DNA of 64,000 nucleotides from Bacteroidota bacterium (GCA_023386555.1 JAEWJK010000006.1:1-64000); one strand, 5' to 3'. Counted from the first letter of the stretch, positions 33,948 to 44,050 are shown. Notes: generated from the sequence alone by a model not told the origin. Numbers and translations: made by a program.

Positions 33948-36071
33948 ATGAATACTACAATATACCCCGGCAGTCCGATTCCTTTAGGTGCAACCTGGGA
34001 TGGTAATGGTGTCAATTTCGCATTATATGCAGAAAATGCAACAGGAGTTGATCTTTGTCTCTTTGATGCACCTTTAGGCAAAACTGAAATTGAAAGAATA
34101 AAAGTAAAAGAAGTTACGCACCAGGTTTGGCATGTTTATATTCCGGGATTAAAACCTGGTCAGCTTTATGGCTATAGAGTTTATGGCCCTTATGAACCTG
34201 AAAATGGTCATCGCTTTAATCCAAACAAATTATTGATCGATCCTTATGCAAAAGCAATTGCAGGAAGAGTTGATTGGAACAATTCATTGTTTGGCTATGA
34301 AATGGGACATCCGGATGAAGACTTAAGTTTTAGTGAAGAAGACAGTGCTCCATTTATTCCAAAAGCTGTTGTAATTGATGATCGTTTTAACTGGGAAGGA
34401 GACAGACAACTTCGCATTCCTTATTACAAAACAGTTATCTATGAAACCCATGTAAGAGGATTCACCCAAATGCATCCTGACATTCCTGAGAACATAAGAG
34501 GAACTTATGCAGCAATTGCTCATCCGGTTTCAATCAAATATCTGAAAGATCTCGGTATTACCGCCATTGAGCTGATGCCTGTTCATCATTTTATTATGGA
34601 TAAGGTTTTAACCGATAAAGGTCTAACCAATTATTGGGGATATAATACTATCGGCTTTTTTGCTCCGGAAGTAAAGTATTCCAGTTCTGGCTTTATGGGT
34701 GGACAAGTTAACGAATTCAAAGCCATGGTGAAGGAATTACATAAAGCAGGAATTGAAGTAATTCTCGATGTTGTGTACAATCATACTGCTGAAGGAAATC
34801 ATCTTGGCCCTACATTATCTTTCCGTGGAATTGATAATGCATCCTATTATCGCTTAACAGAAGATAAAAGATATTACAACGACTACACTGGTACTGGTAA
34901 TACACTAAACGCACAAATGCCAAGTGTATTAAAACTAATAATGGATAGTCTTAGGTACTGGATAACTGAAATGCATGTTGATGGATTCAGATTCGATCTT
35001 GCTGCAACACTTGCAAGAGAATTACATGAAGTAGACAGACTTGGTTCCTTCTTCGATATCATTCACCAGGATCCAATCATATCACAAGCTAAATTAATTG
35101 CAGAACCATGGGATATTGGTGAAGGTGGTTACCAGGTTGGAAAATTTCCACCGGGCTGGGCTGAATGGAATGGAAAGTATCGTGACTGCATAAGAGATTA
35201 CTGGAGAGGTGCAGATAGTATGTTAGCAGAATTTGCAGAACGGTTTACCGGCAGCTCTGATCTTTATAAAAACGATTATCGTTTACCTACAGCAAGCATC
35301 AACTTTGTTACTGCCCATGATGGCTTTACATTGAATGATCTTGTTTCTTACAATGAGAAACACAATGATGCTAACGGAGAAAATAACAACGACGGCGAAA
35401 CACACAACAGATCATGGAACTGTGGTGCAGAAGGAGAAACAGATGATAAAGCAATAAATCAACTTCGTCAAAAACAAAAAAGAAATTTCCTCGTAACATT
35501 ATTTCTTTCACAAGGTGTTCCAATGCTAGTTGCCGGTGATGAATTAAGCAGAACGCAAGGCGGAAATAACAATGCTTATTGCCAGGATAATGAAATATCA
35601 TGGATCGACTGGAATAAAGCAGACCAGGAATTAATCAACTTCACAAAGCAACTCATTCATTTCAGAAGAAAGCATCCTGTGTTTAGGAAAAGAGGATGGT
35701 TCAAAGGTCAGCCCATTAAAGGTATTGGTGTGGAAGATATTGGTTGGTTTCAACCTGATGGTAGCGAAATGAGTGAAGAACATTGGAACCAGGATTTTGC
35801 AAAATCGATGGCAGTTTTCTTAAATGGACATGGAATAAAATCTGTTGGCCCGAAAGGAGAACAGATCATAGATGACAGTTTTTACATCATCTTCAATGCA
35901 CACCATGAACCTTTGGAATTTAAACTTCCATCAAGAAAATATGGAATGAACTGGATAAAGGTTATCGACACTAATACTGCCATAATAAATGATGATGTAG
36001 AAACTTTTAACGCAAGAGAATCTATTAAAGTTGAAAGTCGTTCTATCGTTGTACTACGTAAGCCCAAATAA
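33948..36071 (+). CDS. glgX: glycogen debranching enzyme GlgX/TreX
   Basis: A 707-residue isoamylase-type GH13 debranching enzyme that hydrolyses alpha-1,6 links. A CBM48 (about 1-120) precedes the barrel with DVVYNHTAEGNHLGPT, DGFRFDLAATLARE (nucleophile Asp350), AEPWDIGEGGYQVG (Glu386) and TAHDGFTL followed by YNEKHNDANGENNNDG, a signature of GlgX/TreX. In trehalose operons this enzyme supplies linear maltodextrins to TreY. It is 30 bp after treZ. Confidence 0.92.
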   Translation: MNTTIYPGSPIPLGATWDGNGVNFALYAENATGVDLCLFDAPLGKTEIERIKVKEVTHQVWHVYIPGLKPGQLYGYRVYGPYEPENGHRFNPNKLLIDPYAKAIAGRVDWNNSLFGYEMGHPDEDLSFSEEDSAPFIPKAVVIDDRFNWEGDRQLRIPYYKTVIYETHVRGFTQMHPDIPENIRGTYAAIAHPVSIKYLKDLGITAIELMPVHHFIMDKVLTDKGLTNYWGYNTIGFFAPEVKYSSSGFMGGQVNEFKAMVKELHKAGIEVILDVVYNHTAEGNHLGPTLSFRGIDNASYYRLTEDKRYYNDYTGTGNTLNAQMPSVLKLIMDSLRYWITEMHVDGFRFDLAATLARELHEVDRLGSFFDIIHQDPIISQAKLIAEPWDIGEGGYQVGKFPPGWAEWNGKYRDCIRDYWRGADSMLAEFAERFTGSSDLYKNDYRLPTASINFVTAHDGFTLNDLVSYNEKHNDANGENNNDGETHNRSWNCGAEGETDDKAINQLRQKQKRNFLVTLFLSQGVPMLVAGDELSRTQGGNNNAYCQDNEISWIDWNKADQELINFTKQLIHFRRKHPVFRKRGWFKGQPIKGIGVEDIGWFQPDGSEMSEEHWNQDFAKSMAVFLNGHGIKSVGPKGEQIIDDSFYIIFNAHHEPLEFKLPSRKYGMNWIKVIDTNTAIINDDVETFNARESIKVESRSIVVLRKPK

Positions 36072-36106
36072 ATTTCCATGGCTTAGAAATTGTTCAATCA
36101 TGCACT

Positions 36107-39100
36107 ATGTTGAATCCGGTTGCTACATACAGAATACAGTTTCATAAAGAGTTCAATTTCGACCAATTAAAAGAGATACTTCCTTACCTGAAAAAATTAG
36201 GCATCGGAACATTGTATGCTTCGCCGGTTTTCGAAGCAGTTCCTGGAAGTACACACGGATATGATGGATTGAATCCTCACAAAATAAATCCTGAAATTGG
36301 AACGATAGATCAATTAAGAAACATCAGCAATGATTTAAGAAATGATGGAATCGGTTGGTTGCAGGATATCGTTCCAAACCATATGGGCTTTCATTCAAAA
36401 AATGAATGGCTGATGGATGTATTAGAGAATGGAAAGGAATCGAGATACGCTAAGTTTTTCGATATTGATTGGAATGAAAAGATCATGATCCCATTTCTCG
36501 GTGCTTCAATTAATGATGCTATAGCAAACGATGAACTGAAGATTGATACTATAGATGGAAAGAAAGTAATTCGATATTATGACAGCTACTACCCTATCAA
36601 CAAATCAACAAACGAGAATGATAATATTTCTGAAATTATAGAACAACAACATTATCGCTTATGTTCATGGAAGGAAACAGATAGCAAGATCAACTACCGT
36701 AGATTTTTCACGATCAACAGCCTTATTTGTTTAAATATACATGACGAAGAGGTTTTTGAAGATTATCATAAGGTCATCAAATCATTAGTTGATGATGGAA
36801 TATTAACCGGTTTACGTATAGATCATATAGATGGTTTATACGATCCAACAAAATACCTAGATGATCTTCGTCAACTTTCAGGAGAAGAAACTCATATTAC
36901 AGTAGAGAAAATTTTGCAGCCGAAAGAAAACCTTCCTGCCAACTGGAATGCACAGGGAAATACAGGGTATGATTTTCTTGCACTGGTGAACAATCTTTTT
37001 ACAAAAAAAGATTCAAAACAAAGTTTTACTGAGTTCTATCAACATTTAACAGGTGATCTTAAACCATTGGAATTACAGGTACAGGAGAAGAAATCACAGA
37101 TCCTTTACAACCACATGCAGGGTGAATTGGATAATTTGTATCGATTATTCAAATCTTCAAACATTGTAAATAAAAAAGATTTTGCCAGCTTTCGCCAGGA
37201 TGAATTGAAAGAGGCTATCGCAGAATTTCTTATCCAATGTCCTGTGTATCGATATTATGGAAATCAGCTTCCGCTAAACGATGAAGAAGCTGGACAAGTT
37301 CAAAAAATTTTTGACAAGATCAGAGCACAAAACAGTGATCTGAAGAGGGCCATCAATCTGTTGGAACAAGCAATACTGAATTCACCACATCATAGTGATT
37401 CTGAAACAAAGAAACGTGCAACTCATTTTTACCAGCGTTGCATGCAATTCACTGGTCCGTTGATGGCCAAAGGTGTAGAAGACACTTTGATGTACACTTA
37501 CAATCGTTTTATTGCACACAATGAAGTAGGTGATCAACCATCATCATTTGGAATATCAATAAACGATTTCAATAATGCAATGATTGAAAGACAACAGCAA
37601 TGGCCTTTTTCACTCAATGCCACCTCAACACATGATACAAAAAGAGGTGAAGATGTACGAGCCAGGTTGAACGTGTTGTCAGACATCCCTGAAACATGGT
37701 TTGAAAAAATAAAAGAATGGCAACAATTCAACTCAGATATAAAAGGTATAGTTGATGCCAATGATGAATATTTCATTTATCAAACTCTCCTTGGTTCATA
37801 TCCTTTCCCGGGAGAATCAGACGAAGATTTTGAAAGTCGAATCAATGAATATTTGCAGAAAGCATTACGAGAAGCAAAAATTCATTCCAACTGGACTGAA
37901 CCCAATGAAGAATATGAAACTGCTGTAAAAAATTTTATCAGTAAACTGCTTAATAAAGATTCAGCTTTCTGGAAAAGCTTTAAGCAATTCCAACAACAGA
38001 TAGTTGATTATGGTATCATCAATTCTTTATCACAGTTAATATTAAAATTTACTTGTCCAGGTGTACCAGATGTTTACCAGGGATGCGAAGGTTGGGACCT
38101 GAGTTTTGTTGATCCTGATAACAGAAGACCGGTTGATTACCAGCAAAGATCAACATGGCTTGATGAAGTGGATATATTGCCAAAAGATGGAGAGCAATTC
38201 AATGTTCTTTGGAAAGAAAAGTATTCAGGTAAGATCAAACTCTGGTTAACCAAAGAATTATTTCAATTAAGAAAACTGTATCCTGAATTATTTAGCCAGG
38301 GTGAATATATATCATTACAAACAGAAGGTGCTTACAAAGACAATATCATTGCTTTTGCCAGAAAATTCAGAAAGAATATTTACATCGTTGCTGTACCACT
38401 TCATACAGCATCAATTTGCAACAATCAAAGTTCAGATCCTGCAGCGATAGATTGGAAAGACACCAGGATAATTTTACCTACTGAAGTTGATGCTGAATGG
38501 GATGATATCTTCACACAAACAGAAGAAAAATATAAAGGCGAAATAAGAATACAGGAAGCATTTACAAAAATGCCATTTCTTATCTGGAAAGGAAAGCAGG
38601 CCGAGAAAGAACGAAGTGCCGGAATATTGTTGCATATCAGTTCTCTCCCATCACCTTTTGGTATTGGTGATATAGGTACTGAAGCGAAGAACTTTGCAGA
38701 TTTTCTCTATCGAAGCAAACAAAAATACTGGCAATTACTTCCATTGAATCCAACAGAAGGTGGACAAGGTCATTCACCTTACAGTGCTATTTCCGGTATG
38801 GCTGGTAATACACTTTTGATCAGTGCTGATCTTTTAGCGAAAGAAGGGTTGATTGATCAGAAAGAACTTATTAAATATCATTTGCCTAACGACGGAAAAG
38901 TTGATTACTCCACGGTAGAAAAAACAAAAGAAGAACTACTTAACAAAGCCTATTGGTCATTCCTCAAACAAGATGATCGTAGAGCGTATGAAGATTTTTG
39001 TGAGAAGGAATCTTACTGGCTTGATGATTTTGCTTTATTCATCTTACTGAAGCAATTAAATGAAGGCAAACCCTGGTTTCAATGGAAAGATGAATACAAA

Positions 39101-40093
39101 TTAAGAGATACGAAAGCCCTGAAATTATTACAAGAAGATAACAAAGATGAGTTGTATAGGATAAAATGGCTGCAATACATTTTCAATAAACAATGGAAAG
39201 ATCTAAAAGTGTATTGCAATGAAAGAAATATTTCACTCATAGGTGATCTTCCTATTTATGTGAGTTATGATTCGTCTGATGTTTGGAGTAATAGAGAAAT
39301 ATTTGCCATAAATGAAAATGGAATTGCTATAGGTATTGCAGGTGTACCGCCAGATGCTTTTAGTGCTGATGGACAGCTTTGGGGTATGCCGGTTTTTAAA
39401 TGGGATATTTTAAAGGATAGAAATTATGATTGGTGGATCAGCAGAATAAAACGGAACAAAGAATTATTTGATCTTATTCGAATAGATCATTTCCGTGCCT
39501 TTTCAGCATATTGGGAAGTTCCTGCAGGAGAATCAACAGCAAAGAATGGAGAATGGAAACAAGGTCCTGGTGCTGATTTCTTTAATACAATCAAGAATGA
39601 ACTTGGTCAACTTCCATTTATTGCAGAAGATCTGGGTGATGTAGATGATACTGTTTTTGCTTTAAGAGATGAATTTGCATTACCTGGAATGAAAGTATTA
39701 CAGTTTGCTTTTGGAAATGATCTACCACGCTCAGTTCATATTCCGCATAATCACTCTAAGAACTTTATTGTTTATACAGGTACGCATGACAATAATACAA
39801 CTAGGGGCTGGTACAAAGATGCTGATGATACTACTCGTCGTTTGTTGAACGAATATGCAGGAAAGGAAATCTCAGAAGAAGAAGTTCATTGGACACTTGC
39901 AAGAATGGCTTATGCATCAATCGCTAAAACAGTTATTCTTCCTTTACAAGATGTACTGAACCTTGATGAAACGGCAAGAATGAATATTCCGGCTTCAGCG
40001 GAAAACAACTGGGCCTGGAGATTAAAACCGGGTCAAATAAACAAGTCAACAGAAGATAAACTAAAGCAATTGGTGGATATGTTTAACAGGTAA
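36107..40093 (+). CDS. treY: fused malto-oligosyltrehalose synthase (TreY) and 4-alpha-glucanotransferase (MalQ)
   Basis: A 1328-residue fusion. Residues 1 to about 825 are TreY, which turns the reducing-end alpha-1,4 bond of maltodextrins into a trehalose bond. It starts ATYRIQFHKEFNF, with STHGYDG, DIVPNHMGF, GLRIDHIDGLYDP and STHDTKRGEDVRARL. From about residue 835 (RSAGILLHISSLPSPFGIGD) it is a complete GH77 MalQ that disproportionates maltodextrins: HSPYSAISGMAGN, LFDLIRIDHFRAF, PFIAEDLGD and GTHDNNTTRGW are present. The frame is continuous. The fusion would let short leftover glucans be rebuilt into TreY substrates. Last of four genes in the operon. Confidence 0.93.
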   Translation: MLNPVATYRIQFHKEFNFDQLKEILPYLKKLGIGTLYASPVFEAVPGSTHGYDGLNPHKINPEIGTIDQLRNISNDLRNDGIGWLQDIVPNHMGFHSKNEWLMDVLENGKESRYAKFFDIDWNEKIMIPFLGASINDAIANDELKIDTIDGKKVIRYYDSYYPINKSTNENDNISEIIEQQHYRLCSWKETDSKINYRRFFTINSLICLNIHDEEVFEDYHKVIKSLVDDGILTGLRIDHIDGLYDPTKYLDDLRQLSGEETHITVEKILQPKENLPANWNAQGNTGYDFLALVNNLFTKKDSKQSFTEFYQHLTGDLKPLELQVQEKKSQILYNHMQGELDNLYRLFKSSNIVNKKDFASFRQDELKEAIAEFLIQCPVYRYYGNQLPLNDEEAGQVQKIFDKIRAQNSDLKRAINLLEQAILNSPHHSDSETKKRATHFYQRCMQFTGPLMAKGVEDTLMYTYNRFIAHNEVGDQPSSFGISINDFNNAMIERQQQWPFSLNATSTHDTKRGEDVRARLNVLSDIPETWFEKIKEWQQFNSDIKGIVDANDEYFIYQTLLGSYPFPGESDEDFESRINEYLQKALREAKIHSNWTEPNEEYETAVKNFISKLLNKDSAFWKSFKQFQQQIVDYGIINSLSQLILKFTCPGVPDVYQGCEGWDLSFVDPDNRRPVDYQQRSTWLDEVDILPKDGEQFNVLWKEKYSGKIKLWLTKELFQLRKLYPELFSQGEYISLQTEGAYKDNIIAFARKFRKNIYIVAVPLHTASICNNQSSDPAAIDWKDTRIILPTEVDAEWDDIFTQTEEKYKGEIRIQEAFTKMPFLIWKGKQAEKERSAGILLHISSLPSPFGIGDIGTEAKNFADFLYRSKQKYWQLLPLNPTEGGQGHSPYSAISGMAGNTLLISADLLAKEGLIDQKELIKYHLPNDGKVDYSTVEKTKEELLNKAYWSFLKQDDRRAYEDFCEKESYWLDDFALFILLKQLNEGKPWFQWKDEYKLRDTKALKLLQEDNKDELYRIKWLQYIFNKQWKDLKVYCNERNISLIGDLPIYVSYDSSDVWSNREIFAINENGIAIGIAGVPPDAFSADGQLWGMPVFKWDILKDRNYDWWISRIKRNKELFDLIRIDHFRAFSAYWEVPAGESTAKNGEWKQGPGADFFNTIKNELGQLPFIAEDLGDVDDTVFALRDEFALPGMKVLQFAFGNDLPRSVHIPHNHSKNFIVYTGTHDNNTTRGWYKDADDTTRRLLNEYAGKEISEEEVHWTLARMAYASIAKTVILPLQDVLNLDETARMNIPASAENNWAWRLKPGQINKSTEDKLKQLVDMFNR

Positions 40094-40159
40094 TTCAATT
40101 TAAAGCTCAGATATCGATCATTTAAAAAGTTTATATTTGAATTACTTAAATCTAAGGTT

Positions 40160-40390
40160 GTGACCAGACAAGCTATCATAGAACGAACAATAAATGCAAT
40201 TAATCGGCTACCAGAAGAAAAGGCTGAAGAGATCTCTGATTTTGCCGACTTTCTCAGTAAACGTTATGAGGAGGAAAAATTAATCCATGGAATTCAGCAA
40301 TTAGCTTCAGAAAGTACTGCTTTTAATTTCTTAGCGGAAGATGAAGAGATTTATTCAATAGCAGATCTTAAAAAAATTTATAATGGCTAA
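40160..40390 (+). CDS. DUF2281-like antitoxin
   Basis: A 76-residue protein. The N-terminal helical part (IERTINAINRLPEEKAEEISDFADFLSKRYEEE) matches the DUF2281/VapB-type pattern of small antitoxins, where a LPEEK...ISDFADFL segment is common. The start codon is GTG (40160). The stop region overlaps the next ATG by 8 bp, the usual arrangement of type II toxin-antitoxin pairs. It follows the trehalose operon by 66 bp but is probably independent. Confidence 0.78.
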   Translation: MTRQAIIERTINAINRLPEEKAEEISDFADFLSKRYEEEKLIHGIQQLASESTAFNFLAEDEEIYSIADLKKIYNG

Positions 40391-40703
40391 AGGTGACATT
40401 GTATTGATTACATTTCCCTTTACAGATTTGAGTGGCAGTAAATTAAGACCTGCAGTAATACTTGCCGAATCCAGTTTTGATATAACAGTCAGCTTTATTA
40501 CAACACAAACCACATGGCAAGAATCTACGGATGTTTTTCTATTAGCTAATAACACCAATGCACTTCGAAAAAATTCTCTAATTCGAACTAGCAAAATTGC
40601 AACGTTAGACAGATCACTGGCAAAAGGTTTATTAGGCACACTCTCCTCCACCGAACTTTTGGAACTAAACAATAAACTGAAAATATTACTTCAGTTAACG
40701 TAA
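40383..40703 (+). CDS. PemK/MazF-family endoribonuclease toxin
   Basis: A 106-residue protein starting MAKGDIVLITFPFTDLSGSKLRP, the standard opening of PemK/MazF toxins (GDIVLVxFPFTD...K.RPAVIL). A central SFITTQ strand and KNSLIRTSKIATLDRSL near the C-terminus contain the residues usually needed for RNA cleavage. Length is normal for the family, and no disruption is seen. It pairs with the overlapping upstream antitoxin. Confidence 0.85.
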   Translation: MAKGDIVLITFPFTDLSGSKLRPAVILAESSFDITVSFITTQTTWQESTDVFLLANNTNALRKNSLIRTSKIATLDRSLAKGLLGTLSSTELLELNNKLKILLQLT

Positions 40704-40710
40704 CCGATTT

Positions 40711-41526
40711 ATGAAAATATTCATTGCAGTTATAGCAACCTTATTTACTACCTTCTCTTTTGCCAAAGTTGATACCATCCAGGTTTTCAGCAACAGCATG
40801 AACAAAAATGTAAAATGCGTTGTCATCACTCCTAAAAAATATAAAAAAGCAAAAACCAATTTTCCTGTTGTTTACTTGTTACATGGCTATAGTGGTGATT
40901 ATAGTAATTGGATAAAAAGAGTTCCTTTTATTGATTCTTTGGCAAACGTACACCAGATGATCATTGTTTGTCCTGATGCAGCTTATAGTAGTTGGTATTT
41001 CGACAGTCCTGTTGATTCGTCTTTCAGGTATGAAACTTTTACAGCAACGGAACTACCTGCTTATATCGATGCAAATTATAAAACAATAAAGAATCGTAAA
41101 GGCAGAGCCATCACAGGTCTAAGCATGGGTGGCCATGGTGCAATGTTTCTTACACTTCGTAATCCTGAAACATTTGGTGCTTGTGGCAGCATGAGTGGTG
41201 CTCTTGATGTAAGTCTTATTACAAAAGGATATGATGTACCAAAAAGACTTGGTGATACAACAGGCAATCGAAAATATTATGTTGATTGGAGTGTTCAATC
41301 ATTACTCGATAAATACGATCGCAAAGACTCTATAGCAATGATCATTGATTGTGGCATCAACGATTTTATTTTTACGATGAGTAAAGCTGCACATGAAAAA
41401 ATGATCAAACTAAAAATTCCACACGATTATATAGAAAGACCAGGTGCCCACGACTGGAAATACTGGGCTAATGCCGTGAAATATCAGCTCCTGTTTTTCA
41501 GGGAATGGTTCTCTAAAAATAAATAG
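40711..41526 (+). CDS. secreted alpha/beta-hydrolase esterase
   Basis: A 271-residue exported protein with signal peptide (MKIFIAVIATLFTTFSFA, cleavage near residue 18). Putative-esterase (EstD/tributyrin esterase-like) fold: oxyanion HGYSGDYSNW, nucleophile Ser in GLSMGGHG, Asp likely in IIDCGINDF and catalytic His in PGAHDWKYW. The family hydrolyses ester bonds on carbohydrates, acyl esters or S-formylglutathione; the signal peptide argues for an extracytoplasmic substrate. It starts 7 bp after the toxin stop, but the functions seem unrelated. Confidence 0.88.
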   Translation: MKIFIAVIATLFTTFSFAKVDTIQVFSNSMNKNVKCVVITPKKYKKAKTNFPVVYLLHGYSGDYSNWIKRVPFIDSLANVHQMIIVCPDAAYSSWYFDSPVDSSFRYETFTATELPAYIDANYKTIKNRKGRAITGLSMGGHGAMFLTLRNPETFGACGSMSGALDVSLITKGYDVPKRLGDTTGNRKYYVDWSVQSLLDKYDRKDSIAMIIDCGINDFIFTMSKAAHEKMIKLKIPHDYIERPGAHDWKYWANAVKYQLLFFREWFSKNK

Positions 41527-41548
41527 TACTTTTAGTCAAATTTCAGGC

Positions 41549-41938
41549 ATGTACCCCTTCCGACTGATCTTGCTACTTGCATTTGCTTGTATCTCCTTCA
41601 ATTCTTTTGCTACTAAAGATTCTACTGATTGTAAGATCATGCACCAGGGAAAGTTCAAATACATGTCAGACGAGGAAGAGATCATCGTAGTAATAAAAGA
41701 TTCTTCGCTTACAGAATTTCATAACAAGGGAAAACACACAATTGTATCTCGTATTGACTGGCTGAACGATTGTGAGTATATGATAACGATTAGAAAAGTA
41801 AACCTTCCGGCATTCCCCTTAACAACAGGAGACGAAGTAACTGTTAAGATCAATCGTATTGAAGGAAAAGATATTTTTTATACCATCACACTTAAATCGG
41901 TAAGCTGGGATGGAAAATTCACTAAGGTCGAAGACTAA
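41549..41938 (+). CDS. exported hypothetical protein
   Basis: A 129-residue protein with a signal peptide (MYPFRLILLLAFACISFNSFA). The mature part is a short beta-rich domain (KIMHQGKFKYMSDEEEIIVVIKDSSLTEFHNKG...VSRIDWLNDCEYMITI) of the kind seen in many small Bacteroidota periplasmic proteins. Function unknown. It lies 22 bp after the esterase and ends 2 bp before the convergent MORN-like gene. Confidence 0.7.
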   Translation: MYPFRLILLLAFACISFNSFATKDSTDCKIMHQGKFKYMSDEEEIIVVIKDSSLTEFHNKGKHTIVSRIDWLNDCEYMITIRKVNLPAFPLTTGDEVTVKINRIEGKDIFYTITLKSVSWDGKFTKVED

Positions 41939-41940
41939 CA

Positions 41941-42645
41941 TCAACCTCCTGTTCTTCCATCACGAACCTTCACTTTTTTCTTACCTGCATTTTTCTTTTC
42001 AAACTCCATAACTTCTTTAGGCTTTACTTTAGTTGCAGGCTTGGTAGAATCAGATGTTGAATTATTATTTGTACTGGCTGTAGTTTCTTCGGTCAATGCA
42101 CCAAAGTTTGGTTTCTGGTTAGGGTCTTCCAGTTTACCCATATAATATTTTTCGCTCTTTACCAAAGCACCGGAATAATTATCATAAAATCTCCAGATGC
42201 CATGTTTCAAAGCTTTGCCATCTAACTTCACCCGAACCTTCGTGAACTTGCCGGGATTATTTACATCTTCCACATCAACCGTATCATAAGGGTCAGCAGG
42301 ATTCACTGCTTTCCAACTTTCTTCTCTTATCAATCCTGCAGTCAAATTAAAATATTGCGATGCACCATCTTTCATTCCCCAACGGTAACCTTCAACAGCT
42401 TTCAAATCACCCATCTTTGAATATTGACGCCACACTCCTTCTTTCAATCCGTCAACATATTCACCTTCTTCTTCATACTCAGGTTCTGTTCTAAGTGCCG
42501 GAACTTTCACCACCCATTTACCTTGCCTTTTACCATTAACATCTGTACAATTCAATGTATCACCTTTGGCAGTAAGTACAAAAGTTTTACATTGACCATA
42601 AGATTGAACAGTAAATAAAATAAAGAGAACAGCGATCCATTTCAT
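41941..42645 (-). CDS. exported MORN-repeat-like protein
   Basis: A 234-residue protein with signal peptide (MKWIAVLFILFTVQSYG). The middle carries repeated toxin_15/MORN-like units of the form G...G.W..Y (KRQGKWVVKV, GEYVDGLKEGVWRQYSKMGD, GYRWGMKDGASQYF, KALKHGIWRFYDNYSG). The C-terminus is Lys/Thr/Asn-rich and low in complexity (TEETTASTNNNSTSDSTK to the end). The ATG at 42645 is chosen over 42708 because it starts the signal peptide. Exact role unknown. Confidence 0.72.
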   Translation of the reverse strand: MKWIAVLFILFTVQSYGQCKTFVLTAKGDTLNCTDVNGKRQGKWVVKVPALRTEPEYEEEGEYVDGLKEGVWRQYSKMGDLKAVEGYRWGMKDGASQYFNLTAGLIREESWKAVNPADPYDTVDVEDVNNPGKFTKVRVKLDGKALKHGIWRFYDNYSGALVKSEKYYMGKLEDPNQKPNFGALTEETTASTNNNSTSDSTKPATKVKPKEVMEFEKKNAGKKKVKVRDGRTGG

Positions 42646-42792
42646 AGCAAGGAAATTAGTAGTCGAAGTTACCGCAACAGATGTTAATGAAGAACTATTA
42701 TGTAGCAAGCTGAGGAATAACTAATTAGCTTTTGTTGTTTCACTTAGTTCTACTTCATGACTTTAGAGTTACGTCAATCGGAAACAGTTATC

Positions 42793-43953
42793 TCACACCA
42801 CACTAGCCTCTTCTTTCCCTGGCTTCTCTCCTTTGTCTTCTTCTTTCTCGTCTTCAATAGCAGGAATGGCCTCTGTATAAATTAATCCTGTTTTTGCTGC
42901 ATGTTCTGCAGCTTCAACAGTATTATCTACAATCACCATTTCAACTTTATGCTCTTCGAGTGATTTAGAGATATCAAGGGCAATTTTTTCTCTCGCAGCT
43001 AATTGTACATCACGGATATAAATAGCCAACACCCTGTCTGGAAATTTGGCAACGACTTCCTGGTAGATAACAGGATCTTGCTGACCACTATCTCCTACCA
43101 ATACAAAATTCAAATGCGGATAAGCATTCATGATCTGTTCAATCTCTTTGAACTTATGGCTCATGTGGCTTCCGCCGGTAACAGATTCTTTGTGTACACC
43201 AAAATCTCTTAACAATAACGGTCCTTCAGGAATATTATTCAGGTCTAGAAAGTCTTTCAGCAGATCGTATAAATTCCAGGGACTACTGCTCACATAAAAA
43301 AAAGGATTATTTCTTTTTCCGTTTCTCCCCAATTGCAATGAGCGATAGAATTCTGATACACCTGCAAATGGAAGTCTTGTTCTGGCATTGTGCAGAAATG
43401 TGGCTCTGCTCATAGCCAGAAGATCGGTGGCACCTGTTTTAACAATCGTATCATCAATATCGCTAATGATGCCATATTCTGCATCAGGTGGTGGTATCAT
43501 TACTTCTGCATGAGCTTCAATTCCTTTTTCATGCGGAATAGGTGCATCCAATAATTCCAATGATATCTTATGCCATAACGATTCTTCTATGATCGGCTCT
43601 TTGGGATGAATGTCCAAAACAAAATATCCCTCATTGTCAGTTGTAACTTCATGCACTTCATTGCCAATCGTTGCTTTTAATACAGCACCTGGCACTTCAT
43701 CACTTTCAAATCGCTTGTACATGTTCACAAGATTGTTGAGGATAGTGTCTTTGTCTTCTGCAGCAGCAATTCTTTTATCTTCCAATACTCTTCCTTTTAC
43801 ATATACACGTCTGGCCGTTCCATAACTTCTATATGGAACAATCTGTAAAGGTTTGAAACTGCCTAATCTTTTCCTGAAACTCAACACCAGATCATCAAAC
43901 TTATCGTCGATGAGAGATATATACTTTGTAAAATGTTTTTTCCAGTCAGACAT
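42793..43953 (-). CDS. App1-family (DUF2183) phosphatase
   Basis: A 386-residue protein. The N-terminal half has beta segments; the C-terminal half is a HAD-like DUF2183 domain with DIDDTIVKTGATD (DxDxT catalytic motif, residues about 180-185), FYVSSSPWNLYDLL and FVLVGDSGQQDPVIY. The yeast member App1 is a phosphatidate phosphatase; bacterial proteins share the catalytic core but their substrates are not known. The C-terminus is Glu/Lys-rich. No signal peptide. Confidence 0.88.
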   Translation of the reverse strand: MSDWKKHFTKYISLIDDKFDDLVLSFRKRLGSFKPLQIVPYRSYGTARRVYVKGRVLEDKRIAAAEDKDTILNNLVNMYKRFESDEVPGAVLKATIGNEVHEVTTDNEGYFVLDIHPKEPIIEESLWHKISLELLDAPIPHEKGIEAHAEVMIPPPDAEYGIISDIDDTIVKTGATDLLAMSRATFLHNARTRLPFAGVSEFYRSLQLGRNGKRNNPFFYVSSSPWNLYDLLKDFLDLNNIPEGPLLLRDFGVHKESVTGGSHMSHKFKEIEQIMNAYPHLNFVLVGDSGQQDPVIYQEVVAKFPDRVLAIYIRDVQLAAREKIALDISKSLEEHKVEMVIVDNTVEAAEHAAKTGLIYTEAIPAIEDEKEEDKGEKPGKEEASVV

Positions 43954-44030
43954 ATGTTAAATGTATCAAAAGTGGTGCAAGAATATTTTTTTCATCATGA
44001 CAAATATGACTGCTCCATATTGATACGAAC

Positions 44031-44050
44031 GTACAAGTGAGTGACACAAC
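44031..44050 (+). repeat. 20-nt interspersed repeat, copy 3
   Basis: GTACAAGTGAGTGACACAAC followed by GAAG, in the divergent gap between the App1-like gene and the exported hypothetical protein at 44169. Preceded by CGAAC here and TATC in the 28946 copy, so identity stops at the unit edge on the left. Confidence 0.8.
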
